Below are positions 10,813-21,684 of a DNA stretch of 43,911 nucleotides, in pieces. Within the stretch, counting starts at the first letter, position 1. Every line of letters begins with the position of its first letter. A model generated the notes under the pieces. That model worked only from the letters and a program-made list of their open reading frames with translations. It searched no databases and was not told the origin of the DNA. The position numbers and the translations under genes are program-made. Where the stretch lies: the NCBI GenBank assembly GCA_001661515.1, contig LUVW01000024.1, positions 204,987 through 248,897 on the forward strand. The letters are read 5' to 3'. This stretch comes from Capniomyces stellatus. Taxonomy: Eukaryota > Kickxellomycota > Harpellomycetes > Harpellales > Legeriomycetaceae.

Positions 10813-10966
10813 GTTGTGTTGATTTTGTTACCAATAAACCACATAAATAAAAATAAATAAATAAAATAATATTGTTTGATATTTTATTTTTTTGTTGTGT
10901 TGATTCTGTTGCCAATAAAACTCCAATAAAATAAATATATGTTTTATTGACAACAGAATCAACACA
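10813..10966. repeat. Dispersed 26-bp element with near-perfect inverted repeat
   Basis: The arm at 10896-10921 (core TGTTGATTCTGTTGCCAATA) is matched by its reverse complement at 10941-10966 with one mismatch over 26 bp and a 19-nt AT-rich spacer. A diverged direct copy lies at 10813-10838. Another copy, in the opposite orientation, is at 34841-34866. This could be the terminal repeat of a small non-autonomous element or a hairpin-forming repeat. Confidence 0.8.
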
Positions 10967-11310
10967 AACAAGTAAACAAATAAATCAAATCAAGTCAAAA
11001 TTTTAATTAAAGATAATAATTTGACCCATATAGCAGTCAAAGATAATTATAATTACATAATTGCAGATAATAAAAAATGTAAAGCAAACCATTCCCTCAA
11101 TCGAGCCGACGGAATCATATTAATACTATATCAATAAACAAACAAACGCATTACTAATACATTATTGTGATTGCCATCTGGCACGGATGTGTACTATGTT
11201 ATTTGGTTCTCTCGACCCTATCAAGTTCAACAGGAAATATTCCCAAACACTCGTTTTTTTTAACATGGCTATCACCATTACTGTTATCGTTATCTGTTTT
11301 CTTTTTATGA

Positions 11311-11430
11311 TTATGACAATGATAAACGAAAAGATGATGAACGAAAAGATTATGAACGAGAAGATAATGATAGAGAAGATGGCGAAAGTGACGATGGTGA
11401 GGATGATGGGAGCAATTGATGGTCAGTGTT
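11311..11430 (+). repeat. GATGAACGAAAA-type coding-like low-complexity repeat
   Basis: Degenerate 12-mer units (GATGATGAACGAAAA variants). In one plus frame they read as alternating charged residues (KRKDDERKDYEREDNDRED), and in the annotated ATG frame as Met-Asn-Glu-Lys repeats. The charged frame is interrupted by a TGA shortly after. It may be a simple repeat or a remnant of a charged-repeat protein. Confidence 0.5.
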
Positions 11431-13838
11431 ATACCAGGCGCAAATGGTTTACACAAAAGTTAGTGGTTATAACATATCTTTATAGCTAAATTGGAAAAAA
11501 AAAGTAGATTTGTCCGTCATCAAGTGAACAAGATTGGTCATAGTCATTTCTATTCTTGCAACCCAAAAGAACTCGGATTACGTTTTGTTTTTTCTCCATT
11601 CTATTCAATCAATTGGGTGATTGATTGATTTATCAAGCTAATTGAATTTTCACAGGTATGATAGGATACTGCGGAAATTAAAAAAAAACTTGAAATTAAT
11701 CGATAATCATCGGTATTGGCAACACGAGCCATTATTATATTATCGTAATTGAGGGATTTGTTCATTTTAATATTTCAAAATGCTTTGGATAACCACCATT
11801 ACTGCTATTCCTCAATAGATCAAGTATATTATATGGGAAAACAAAACTGATCAAGTAAATATCAATAAAAGAAAAAATGAAATACAAAAATAAATTAAAG
11901 GGCTAAAGATATCAAACTGAATCATCAAACCTCTTAAAACAATCTCTTGGGACATTAAATTCACTACAATTTTGTGTTGCTACAATCTCTATAGGCCCGT
12001 CTTCGTTTTAGTCAAAAATAGCTTGACCAATTTGATCTAGCTTGTTGCGTTTTGGGTAAAACGTAATTATCAACTGACATTTAGAATAAAAAGACTATTG
12101 TTTTTTGTTTTTTTTTTGTAGAAACGGGCCTTCTTGGTCTTGTTCGTTTACTGAAGCCAATTGATTAATAATCTTTTTGTTTTGTTATCCTTTGACTCTA
12201 GTTACAAGCACTCGGTTAATATTTATGGTGCACCCCTTATTCATGCTTAAAGGAATACACTTTATTATACAGTATGGCGCACTATGCTGGGGGATAAAGG
12301 GGGATGTGTATTGTTCTAGTACGTCATGCTAGTATTACAATAACCAGTTATTTATAGTAAAGCGACTGGTTTTAGGCCAAATAGCTCGTTTTGGAACTGG
12401 TGCGCAGATCTCTATGCGGATTGTAAAGCGCAGCTATTCGCTCATTGTGTCAGCACGGTTTTATTCTATTTTTTTACATTTCATTACTCAGCGAATTTTT
12501 TGCTTTTTTGAGAATAACAAAACTTATTTTGCTTTACGCTTCTAGGAAATATTATTTGCTGATCTAGTAGACCTCACATTTATATTGTTTTTTTTAAGGT
12601 CAATGAACTAAAACTCTTGAACTAGTTTAATTAAAACCAAGGTAGGATCTTTTACTGAAATAAGGGCTGAAACCGATTCGTTATAGTATTTCGCTCTGAA
12701 AAAACGTAAACAGACAAGGGGAAAAAAAAAGGGGGAACACTACTGTTGCAAGCAAAAAAAAAAAAAGAAACGCATATTCTCCCACCAAGTGGAGGAAAGT
12801 GTTTATACACTCAAGCACAATAAAAATTCAAAAAAAACATGTCTCAGCGTTACCTTGGTTTTGTCTTATTGTGGTTGTTATCTCAGGTCCACCCTCACCT
12901 TTGCAAGTTACCATATATATACTCGTAGACTTTACGTATGAGTGTAGGTTTACCATAACAACAAACAGAAACAATAAATAATAAACAAGAATATTCTAAC
13001 TCTGAATCGGTAGTAAAAGATACTCGATGAAAGCTTCGATAATCTAAAACTGGTTTATATTAATTAAAATATTTTCATCGGTGTTTACCAATAAAGTGAT
13101 CTGGAAGGTGCATTTAGGATGTACTGAACCATCAAACGGTGACTCAGTAAAGTATGATCCAGCTTTGTTTGTTTTTTTTTTCCCATTGTAAACCAGGTAA
13201 TGAATTTATCAAACACAATTATTGGAAAACAACCCTGATTTTATCAATGATGTGTGAGTCAACTTGCGATTTATTCAAATGGGCAGCAGTGGTATTGTGC
13301 TACTAAAAATCCTTATTCTTGTGCGATTAAAGACCAGCATATAATTAGATTAGGACCAGCCTATATCTAAATATAGCTCTGCTAATCAAGAAAAAAAAAA
13401 CTCAGGAAAGAAGTTAGCAGATGGCTTCAGTTCTTGCAACAACCATAATTGTGCTGATCAATCAGATGGATTGCTAATTTAAAAAATCCTGACTTTACCA
13501 ATCGTATCTATGTTAAGGATGGGTCATTATTAGATTTTTCAAACTTCTAACCAATACCTTGGGCCGAAAAAAAAACATAGGCCAGAAGAAACGATAGCAA
13601 CAGAAAATAAAGGAAAGGTTTAATACTACATAAGAATGTTTATTATGGATTTTATTTCTATGGAAAATCGTCAAAAGTCATCAATTCTTGGACTAGCCTT
13701 GCTAATACAAAAACCCATCTATCGCAAGACTTGGTTAGATAATCCGAGTGTGGATTTTACATGGGGTTTGCACGGAAATATAGCAGATTTCAACCGAACC
13801 TTCTTCCGAGTTTATTCAGAATGTAGAAATCCAATAAA

Positions 13839-13951
13839 TACACACACACATCTATACATCCATCCATACACACACACACATACACATCCATACATCCATA
13901 CATCCATACATCCATACATCCATACATCCATACATACATACACACACACAA
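13839..13951. repeat. CA / CATACATC microsatellite
   Basis: CA dinucleotide runs alternate with CATC and CATA units over about 113 bp. The open frame across it (13636-13992) owes its Thr-His-Ile-Pro composition to the repeat. Confidence 0.9.
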
Positions 13952-14384
13952 GTAAAACGGATACAGTCGAGTTTCCCTCGATACCGTTTTAATAAATGAT
14001 CAGGAACTCAAGATTATTCTATAGCTTATCAGTCGATTATTTTTTCTACCTGCTGGACCTAGACAGCAAAGCTTTTCATAGCGTAAATTCCGTGCTGTTT
14101 TATATAGCGCAATAATGGCAATTATACATGGTATATTTTTTTTGTAAACCTGTTTGTGGTGTTAAAATGGCAATCTATGAAACGATTGTGTTGACATCAT
14201 TGATTGTATTCCACAGTTTTTTTTGCAGATTTTTTCATCTTTTAATCTTTTCTAAGCCAAGTTTGCTTTAACTGGCTGCATATCCAAACAAGTGAACGCT
14301 GATGCAATCACATTGTTTTTGGGAAAAAAGAACAGCAAAGCTAGATTTTTATAATCGCGCGGCTGATCTTCCAGGTTTGAAGAA

Positions 14385-14543
14385 ATGCCAAAATTCAGCT
14401 ACTCCAAGTATGAAGCATTGTTGAGTCGATTGAAGTGCTGTAAATACCAGTATTTCAACGTTAAAGCTGTGAATGCTGTTGAGAAGAATGTGCCGAACAA
14501 TACTCTCTGTGCAATACAATACCAGTTACAAGATTATGGCTAA
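14385..14543 (+). CDS. Small 52-aa protein or terminal exon, unrecognised
   Basis: An ATG at 14385 opens 52 codons to a TAA at 14541-14543. The peptide starts MPKFSYSKYEALLSRLKCCK and ends NTLCAIQYQLQDYG; it has balanced composition, three Cys and little Asn/Ile/Lys bias, unlike random AT-rich frames. A CTTCCAG acceptor at 14368-14374 lies just upstream in phase, so this may be the last exon of a spliced gene. A second protein-like block (SKQVNADAITLFLGKKNSKA, near 14285-14345) lies 5' in another frame and could belong to the same gene. No family recognised. Confidence 0.35.
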   Translation: MPKFSYSKYEALLSRLKCCKYQYFNVKAVNAVEKNVPNNTLCAIQYQLQDYG

Positions 14544-15075
14544 ACAGACAATAAACGCAAAATATAAGGCTGCTGTTTTATGGCTACTGTTCACAGCAAA
14601 AAATTAATTTAATTGAACTAAAATAATTTTTAATAACAATCGGAAATAGATTTATTGATTTGTTTTCATTGGCCTTTATTGCTAAATGAATGATGACAAT
14701 TAAAGTATCGCTTTGGAGGAAAATCTGAATTAATAATTCCACTTCGATTGGTGATTTACTTGGTTTATTATTACTTTTGCGGCCCAACTTGGGTCAAGGT
14801 GATGCAAGCGAAGGAAGAAAAGTAAAGCTCACCAATTTAAATCAAAGCTATTTGAAAAGCTATTTCGGGTAGCATCGTTTTGGCGAGGGTAAAAGTTGGC
14901 AAAAAAAAAAAAAAGGGGGAGGGGAGGGGGGAAGTGGAATGGAGAGTGTTTTGTAAGAGTGATTTAATAAAGTGGTTTAAGATGACGGAAGCACCATTAT
15001 TAAAAAAAATTACAGGTAGAATATACAGCCGTTTTCTATTGTTTTACAAAATTTAGGGTATTTTGTAACTGGAGC

Positions 15076-15180
15076 CTACACTCGGCTTGGTTTGAGTGTG
15101 CGAATACGAATATTTTGATGCGTTGGATCGACTATCTTTGCCACGGGAAAGGCATTCTTTACCATAAACGCTGTCACTTT
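15076..15180 (-). CDS. Candidate terminal exon, unrecognised
   Basis: A GTTCAG acceptor on the minus strand is followed by 34 codons and a TAG (15078-15076). The peptide reads KVTAFMVKNAFPVAKIVDPT, then HQNIRIRTLKPSRV. It is well balanced with no AT-driven bias, as expected for a conserved C-terminus. Further right on the same strand, open frames at about 15240-15400 and 15420-15535 could be upstream exons, but their frames end in stops and no clean donors join them. No family recognised. Confidence 0.38.
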   Translation of the reverse strand, partial: KVTAFMVKNAFPVAKIVDPTHQNIRIRTLKPSRV

Positions 15181-16667
15181 CTGAACTAATTATACGCCAA
15201 TAAACAACATAAAACCCCAAAGTTTGCTAATTGGAAAATTCGCTAATCGACTAAAACATTGTAATATGACATGTAAGAATGAAGGTGTGGACAAAACAAT
15301 CTAGACAGCTTTAGTCTAATTGTTTGGTGCTGAATCTTTTTATTTTTGAAAAAAGTAAACCGATAGCCTTTAGTAAAAGCCTTGTTAGGCCAAATAGTTG
15401 GTCTAAAATGTAAAAGCATTTATCATAATATCAAGATGCAAACGTATCGCTTTAAAGATCAGTATGAAGAGGGTGGGGGTCTTATAGATTAAGTCTAGAC
15501 AATTTTTGGTGTGCATGGGTGTGTTATTATACATGGCAAGTTAGCACTGGAATTAGAATCAACTATATTTAAAATGGAAACACCAAAGCTGATTGTTTGC
15601 TGAACAATGCAAGTTGATTCTCTAAATTGATAATGCAAATTTCAATGAATGCAGAAAACGTTTTTTTATTAAAATAAATTAAGACAATTAAGAATTATTC
15701 ACCTGCATACTTTTTATTTGATTATTTTCACAGCAATAAAAAAAAAGCGGGCAATGAAGAGAAAAAGGGACTAAACCTAAGGGATCAAGAGCTATTTGGA
15801 ATCAAGAGTGAATAAAATAGAGCAAGAAGTGAAAAAGATAGGCTTGGGAGCTTTACACATGAATATATGTAAACATGTTATTTGCCCAAAATTGCAATTA
15901 TGTTCACTACAAGCAAGTTGATTTACAATGATTCGTGATTTTCAACATAGTTTTTCAGCAAATAGATGATTGAAATTATTCAGTTAAATGTTGAAAGGAA
16001 AGCAGTGATGTAACCGCTTTTAAATGACTAAATGGGTAATTAAAATCTAAGCATCGACTGACTGACAATAAAATCATGTTTAATGATTTAAAAAGATTTT
16101 AATGGATATTTTTTAATTAGATAAATCGAATTATTACCACCAACACAATAGCTAGTTCATTTATCCCTTTATTAACATGTACTTGAGCTTACTGTGATAC
16201 TATACTAATATATAACTGCTTGAATCAATTAGCTAGCAATTGACTAAAAAACACTTAATTATACCATGTAAGCCACTTAATTATCATCAACTATTTGCTC
16301 AAGGCAAAAGGGAGGTTCTATAGGGGTTAAGGGAAGAGTAATGAATTGGTTTAATGCTGAGGCAAGCCAAGTTAGCATATTTTCAATTTAATAGTAATTA
16401 ATTCAGTAAATACAATGGGCTTTATTTCGTTTATTGGAAGTTTGATCCATTAATTATCAAAAAAATTCCCTTATATTTCGATCTATCTTCCCGAATTTCC
16501 GTAATTATTTCTATTTATAAATAAATCCGTTTCGGCTTACCTTGTATACTATTGTTTTTATTTTTAAAAATAAAAATAAAGCAGTAAACAATAAATAATA
16601 TTAAAATAAGACCCTTTCCTTACCAACTTGATAACAACACCAAAACCGGTCCAGCTTGGTGCAACAC

Positions 16668-16745
16668 CTACATACACACCTACATAAATACATACATACA
16701 TATATATATACATACATACACACACACACATATATATATATATAC
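16668..16745. repeat. CATA/TA microsatellite
   Basis: ACATACAT units pass into CA and TA dinucleotide runs over about 78 bp, some 230 bp upstream of the GATA-factor start codon. It could mark a nucleosome-poor promoter region, which is inference only. Confidence 0.9.
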
Positions 16746-16971
16746 AAAGTATACCACTTTGTTTAACCAAAGGACATCGAGTACATATATTGGTGGGTTT
16801 GTAAGCATCAAGACTATATAGCACACATATTGGTACAGGATAGACCAGGTGAACTAGATTGGAAGGTTTTATAACTAGGCTTTTCTTTCCTATACCCCTC
16901 CCCCCCTCTTTTATACTCTTACAAAGCAAAAAAAAGTAGAATCAATTACACTTTATTTAAATAGAATAAAA

Positions 16972-18201
16972 ATGATGACCAAGTGTTTAGCAGAAACAGT
17001 TCGAAGAAGAAGAAAGGGTGTTCCATCACGTTCACCATGCAGAAGTGATATAATTGAAACTCCTTGCATTGTGTTTAGCTTCCCAAGTTTGGACACTGTC
17101 AGTGAGGAGTTTGTTGGCGCAAAGAAAGGCGTAAACAAACTCAATATCTCAGATACTTCTGATTGCGACTTGGTGAACGAACTAGCACAGAGAAAAATAC
17201 ACATCTTAACCAGCAGCAAGTCATTACCAGAGTCGCGTACAATTAGCGACGCAAAGAGGCCATACACGGGCACAAAATACTACAAAGATAAGGGGGTTTA
17301 CCAACTGAAGCTATCAAACGAATTAAGCTATTTAAGACAAACCGACGCAATTACAAAATTCGAACACTTGGATAGATGCATAAGCAATGAAGTTAGCCAT
17401 AAAAAGAGATATTTGGGGTCTAGCTCTGCTGGCAGCAATAGCGTGACAAAAGGAGACGTGGGAAAGGAGAAAATATCAATAGATGCAATAGAAAAAGTTA
17501 AACCAGCCAAAATAAGACGAACAGTGGGTAAGATCCTGCCCAGAAGTAGGCCCGTTTTTAATCTAGAAATGGCAAGCGTGAACTTTTACTTTAAAAGCCC
17601 AGGTACTCCCAACCTTATTTTGTCTTCGGGCGAGTTAGACTTGGAGGACGAAAGTCTAAGCACGGAGGATGCTTCAAGCGAGGTACTACTAGAAAAGAGT
17701 GGCATCAGAGGAATATACACTAACAATAGCGTGCAGATAAACAGCATCCCGGTTGTGAAAATAGGTCAGGATAACAGATTTGGAGCAAACCAGCACTTGG
17801 AGGAATTGGATAGTGAGCTGTTGGAGCAAAAAATCTACGAAAACATGAAGCTGGAATATAACAAGTGCAAAATAAACATACCCAATGCCCCAATTGCTGT
17901 GACAAAGAAGAAGGCAAAATCAAAGCCCAGTAAAAATATTTTCGGTGCCCAAAGAAAACCAGCTTCGTCACAAAGGGTTTGTGCGTCCTGCAAAGTCAGC
18001 AACACACCGTGCTGGCGGCCTAGCTGGGATAACATACTGTCACTGTGCAATTCATGTGGCCTAAGGTATAAGAAAGGGGGTGTGTATTGCCACTCTTGCC
18101 ATTATGTACCTATGAAAACCGAAATATCCGTTGGGAAGCCCATTAACTGCAAGAGGTGTAGCCAGATAATCAATGCAAAAAAAGCAAGCACCGATGGTTA
18201 A
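16972..18201 (+). CDS. ASH1-like GATA-type zinc-finger transcription factor
   Basis: Single-exon 409-aa nuclear protein. The GATA finger lies at about residues 336-361: CASC, 18 residues, CNSC, with PCWRPSW and LCNSCGLRYKK. The CWRPSW plus NSCGLRYKK combination matches the yeast Ash1 finger, where Ash1 represses mother/daughter-specific transcription with the Rpd3L complex. Downstream a second Cys pair set (CHSC, 16 residues, CKRC; about 373-396) follows KKGGVYCHSC and precedes the C-terminus, suggesting an additional zinc knuckle fused to the finger tail. The N-terminal 330 residues are low in recognisable domains and carry several basic stretches (RRRRKG near residue 12). Two adjacent ATGs at 16972 and 16975 could start it. 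Whether it has an Ash1-like role in this fungus is inference; other GATA factors remain possible. Confidence 0.85.
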   Translation: MMTKCLAETVRRRRKGVPSRSPCRSDIIETPCIVFSFPSLDTVSEEFVGAKKGVNKLNISDTSDCDLVNELAQRKIHILTSSKSLPESRTISDAKRPYTGTKYYKDKGVYQLKLSNELSYLRQTDAITKFEHLDRCISNEVSHKKRYLGSSSAGSNSVTKGDVGKEKISIDAIEKVKPAKIRRTVGKILPRSRPVFNLEMASVNFYFKSPGTPNLILSSGELDLEDESLSTEDASSEVLLEKSGIRGIYTNNSVQINSIPVVKIGQDNRFGANQHLEELDSELLEQKIYENMKLEYNKCKINIPNAPIAVTKKKAKSKPSKNIFGAQRKPASSQRVCASCKVSNTPCWRPSWDNILSLCNSCGLRYKKGGVYCHSCHYVPMKTEISVGKPINCKRCSQIINAKKASTDG

Positions 18202-19228
18202 CATAGCTTCTATTTTCCAGTAACCAAAAACACCGCTGTTTAAATATCTGCATGTAACACTAGTTATTGGTTTTGACCAATTTGGTTTTTGCTTTTTGAC
18301 TAAAAGGCCATGACTGTACTAATTCTCATACTCTCTACACACATACAATTACACACATACAATTCAACATACACACTGCCGCAAATACATTTAGACACAT
18401 ATACCTCTACATACACACGTATATTAAATGGCCACATATACCTTAGCAAACGAACACTTACCTATTCCTCAACCCAGCCATCAAAAAGAACAACAAATAA
18501 GATCACACCATTTTACAATTAATATTTAACTAGACAGGATTGTTTTGTAGATTTTCTTTTAATTGCTTTGGCTCTTTGCATTTGTATATCAAATATTGTA
18601 TATTGTATATTACTAGCTAACTTTTTCAGCTGAATATTGCTAAAACAACATATGAGTAAATAAATTAATTTGAGGATGGGATTGACTTCACTAGCAGCCA
18701 ATGGTTCGCTTAAAATCAATGAATCAAAAAAAAAAAGCGGTATTAAAAAAATAAATGCAAAAGCATTTCTATCAAACAAAAAAAAAAGCATTTCTATCAA
18801 TTTCAATAATAAAAAATTCTAGTAACAATAAAAACCCCATTTCAAAAAAAAACAAAAAACAAAAGACTTTTAATTAGATAATAAAAAAAGACTTGGAAAT
18901 TAACAAAGTTCCTGGTGTTTTATTTTGCACACGGTTGATTTATTTAGGAACATGCAGCTTATTTTAATTTTGAAATAGGATCAAGTAATTCTTTATTTAT
19001 CTATTTATTTGCCAAATAATTTTTAATTTAAACGTCTCCAATTTACAGTAAAATAGGCCAGGCTTACTTTGACACTTGTCCTGTGTAACTTTGATTCCGC
19101 CATATCAACCGTATGGAATACCAATAGCTAATTATCGTGTTATTGGAGGTGGGTTATTAAAATTGCACTAAACAAGTCTTTTGCTGATTAAATGAATTTT
19201 CATAACAATTCGAAAAAGAAGTGATAGA

Positions 19229-19344
19229 ACAAAACAAGACAAAACAAGTTGAAACAAAACGAAACAAGTTGAAACAAAACGAAACAAAACGAAACTAGAC
19301 GAAACTAGACGAAACTAGACGAAACTAGACGAAACTAGACGAAA
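19229..19344. repeat. 10-bp minisatellite (GAAACTAGAC)
   Basis: Five perfect tandem copies of GAAACTAGAC (19291-19340), preceded by diverged GAAACAAAAC and GAAACAAGTT units. The array is about 115 bp. Confidence 0.93.
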
Positions 19345-19709
19345 GAGACAAATACTATAAGTTGATTGGGTTTCGGAGATAGTGGAGGAATATTCCAAAG
19401 TGAATGCACTGTGTTGCCTAATTTTCCTTAACATTGCGTTAAAAGAACCCAGAAAATAAAAATGGCCAAATTGATATTCAATGTGCCAAGTCAGAGTTCT
19501 AAAAACATGCCGTATAGCGGACTGTTTGTAGTCAATTTCAAAGTGACTGTTAATAACTAGTAGCATCGCCGCTTACAGATCAATACGATAATATCATAGT
19601 ACGTATATTTTAAGTAAAATAATCGTGAGTAATTAGACCTTATAAAGCAATAAAAGACAAAAACAAAAACAAATAAAGCAATTGTTTTTTTTTGCCAAAT
19701 AGATACAGC

Positions 19710-19881
19710 TCATTTAAACGTACCCTTTTGACTCCATTTCTGGTCAGGTGGGAGGTAAGGTAGTGATTGGGCTTGCCATGTAATACTTGGCTTAAACAAT
19801 TGGGATGTAAGACTAGGATTTCTACTTCTGGCTTTTAGGTGAGCTGGTTCTTGGAATCCATTTGCAAGGAATTGTCTCTGT
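19710..19881 (-). CDS. Candidate exon, unrecognised
   Basis: After a TTAATTAG acceptor the minus strand is open for 57 codons to TGA (19712-19710). The peptide includes QRQFLANGFQEPAHLKARSR and SITWQAQSLPYLPPDQKWSQ. The Pro, Gln, Trp and Arg content marks it as coding-like. A GTACGT donor overlaps the end (after the Lys codon at 19722), so the exon may instead splice to a frame near 19555. No in-frame ATG precedes it, so an upstream exon is required. Basic and small, it could be a mitochondrial or ribosomal protein, but nothing shows this directly. Confidence 0.38.
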
Positions 19882-20620
19882 CTAATTAACCGAACATGGC
19901 TTGTGATGCCATTGTTTGTGTTAATGGATAAATTGTTTTAATTCTGCTTGTGACTAATTAGGTGGGGTTTTGATCATTCGAGAAAAATACTTTTGGCTAT
20001 AGGGCGTGTGTTTGCCCAATATCTTTTATTTATGAGAACCAATTGTCGATATGTCGGTTCTACCGAAAGCGAGTTGTAGATCTTTGCGGTACATTTTTTG
20101 AAATATAAAGCTGCATTGTTTGGCAACGAAAACGCGGCGCTATTTCAATAAATTAAGAAATGCTTTAGCAAAAAAAAAAATGAAAGAAAAAAGTGCCAAT
20201 TTTTTACAGAACCTCCGTTGTCTAATTAGGAAACAAAAAGTAAATACAATGAACTGGTCTACAAAGCTGTGTTTGTATCTCAGTGATTTACCCGTTTAAA
20301 GAAGCTTAGCGTGTAAATAATTCAGTGAAAAATCCCATTGACAGAACTGATAGATAGTTATTGTTTTTATACGGAGTTTGGTTATTTAAAGTCAAATCAG
20401 AGCCGCCTTATTTAAAAAGACATTCAAAATAATTTTTACGCTAAAACCGCCCACAACATTACTTGATATGAAAAAGCCTAACACCTCGTTATTTGGTATC
20501 AAATCGTTGGAGGTTTTTATAAGGGATTTTACACTGGAAATTATACTGCACCCTAGAAAATGAAATGTTTGGTATTTTTGTGCTTTAGATTAGTTTTTTT
20601 TTTTAAAAAAAAAAGTTATA

Positions 20621-20654
20621 CAGCTTGGCCAAATAAACAGCTTGACCAAATAAA
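20621..20654 (+). promoter_or_regulatory. 17-bp tandem direct repeat upstream of frataxin
   Basis: Two copies of CAGCTTGRCCAAATAAA (20621-20637 and 20638-20654), differing at one base, end 88 bp before the frataxin ATG, just after a T11/A10 palindromic tract. The position suggests a promoter element; no binding factor can be named. Confidence 0.4.
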
Positions 20655-20742
20655 CAGTTTCATTAGCCAAATCTAAAGAAAAAGAAAGGCGAAAAGACAT
20701 AGATGACTTGTGTGTACTTTGTTACCCCAAACCGATAATAAT

Positions 20743-21684
20743 ATGAATTCAGCAAGTGCAATAAGGACTTTACTCCAAAGATCTTTGCTTTCAAAACGGG
20801 CATTTAAAGTAACAAGATTGAATACGGCGCAGAAACCGGCCTCGTTTTATCTTAATGTGCCTAACAATCGAATCCATAGTTCAGCGGTTATTCGAAACGA
20901 ACACAAGGGCATAACAAGGTTTGGCTAGTTTAATTATGTATTATTGGTTTTATTTTAAATGGATTGATGGTGCGGAGTAGAATTTAAACAAGTGAACTCC
21001 AAGTTTCAAAATACTGACTATTTGCTAAATACCAAAATAAGCTCGATGACGGAGACTGAGTTCCGTTCGATTTCAGATAACACTCTAAACTATATTTCCG
21101 ACTGTGTGGATGAGATTTGCAATACAGCAGAGGGAGAAGAGTTCGATGTTGAGTATGCAGTAATATTTCATCCATTCGCCTTTAATTCTTTGTTTCCCTT
21201 TTTAACTTATATTTTGGCTACATGATAAATAACAAATTGCGACTAAACAAAGCTGATAATTTACACGTACCTTGTAATTAGATGGGTGTTTTGAATATTA
21301 GCTTTGGGGACAAAGGCACTTATGTGCTAAATCAACAACCCCCAAATCGTCAAATATGGTTTTCTTCGCCTGTATCGTAAGAGTTTATTTCCCTTTTTCC
21401 CTTCCCTTTTCCCCTTTCCCCTTTTTTTACTTATAAGAAGTGTATATAAATGTATGTGTAAAAAAGTAAACATATATACGGAAACTAGAGCAAGTAAAAA
21501 AGTTTCCATTCTCATTGTTGCTTTTGTTGGTTTGTTAAAAAATTGTAGAGGTCCAAAAAGATTCGAGTATGACCCTTCTAGTAAGAAATGGGTGTGTATA
21601 AAAGAAGGAAAAGTACTTCAAGAAATCTTAAGCAAAGAAATAAACAGTCTTGTCGGCGTAGATATAAATTTTGGAGGCAATTAA
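20743..21684 (+). CDS. yfh1: Frataxin, mitochondrial iron-sulfur assembly protein, four exons
   Basis: Frataxin acts in the mitochondrial matrix, regulating sulfur transfer at the Nfs1-Isu1 complex in Fe-S cluster assembly. Proposed exons: 20743-20918, 21042-21159, 21282-21376 and 21549-21684, giving 174 aa, close to the usual length of fungal frataxins. The N-terminus ([20 protein letters not shown]) is a typical matrix presequence. The acidic first helix appears as [20 protein letters not shown]. The core sheet follows: [16 protein letters not shown], then [13 protein letters not shown] and GPKRFEY...KKW, all standard frataxin landmarks. Introns 2 and 3 have GTAATA and GTAAGA donors with ATTAG and TGTAG acceptors. 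The first junction is least certain: the only in-phase solution I found uses a GTTTGG donor and an ATAAG acceptor. It converges with the CAP gene downstream. Confidence 0.92.

Larger units (their letters stand above)
10197..16971. other. Long gene-poor interval
   Basis: About 6.8 kb of AT-rich sequence between the SFP1-like and GATA genes. It contains an inverted repeat (10.8-11.0 kb), microsatellites (13.8 and 16.7 kb), and three short exon-like frames listed separately (10615-10713, 14385-14543, 15076-15180). Other frames, for example 12799-12981 and 13636-13992 on the plus strand, are low-complexity or lack any recognisable domain. No tRNA or rRNA gene seen. Confidence 0.5.
18202..20742. 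other. Intergenic, with one candidate minus-strand exon and a minisatellite
   Basis: About 2.5 kb of AT-rich sequence. A CA-rich stretch (18330-18420) follows the GATA gene. A 10-bp minisatellite (19229-19344) and an exon-like frame (19710-19881, minus) are listed separately. The open frame at 19315-19566 (minus) runs into the minisatellite and includes the protein-like LTWHIEYQFGHFYFLGSF; it could be a further exon of the same unresolved gene. Confidence 0.45.

Noticed and set aside
13636..13992. 118-codon plus-strand frame
   Set aside because: Second half is the translated CA/CATC repeat; first half has no recognisable domain or splice support.
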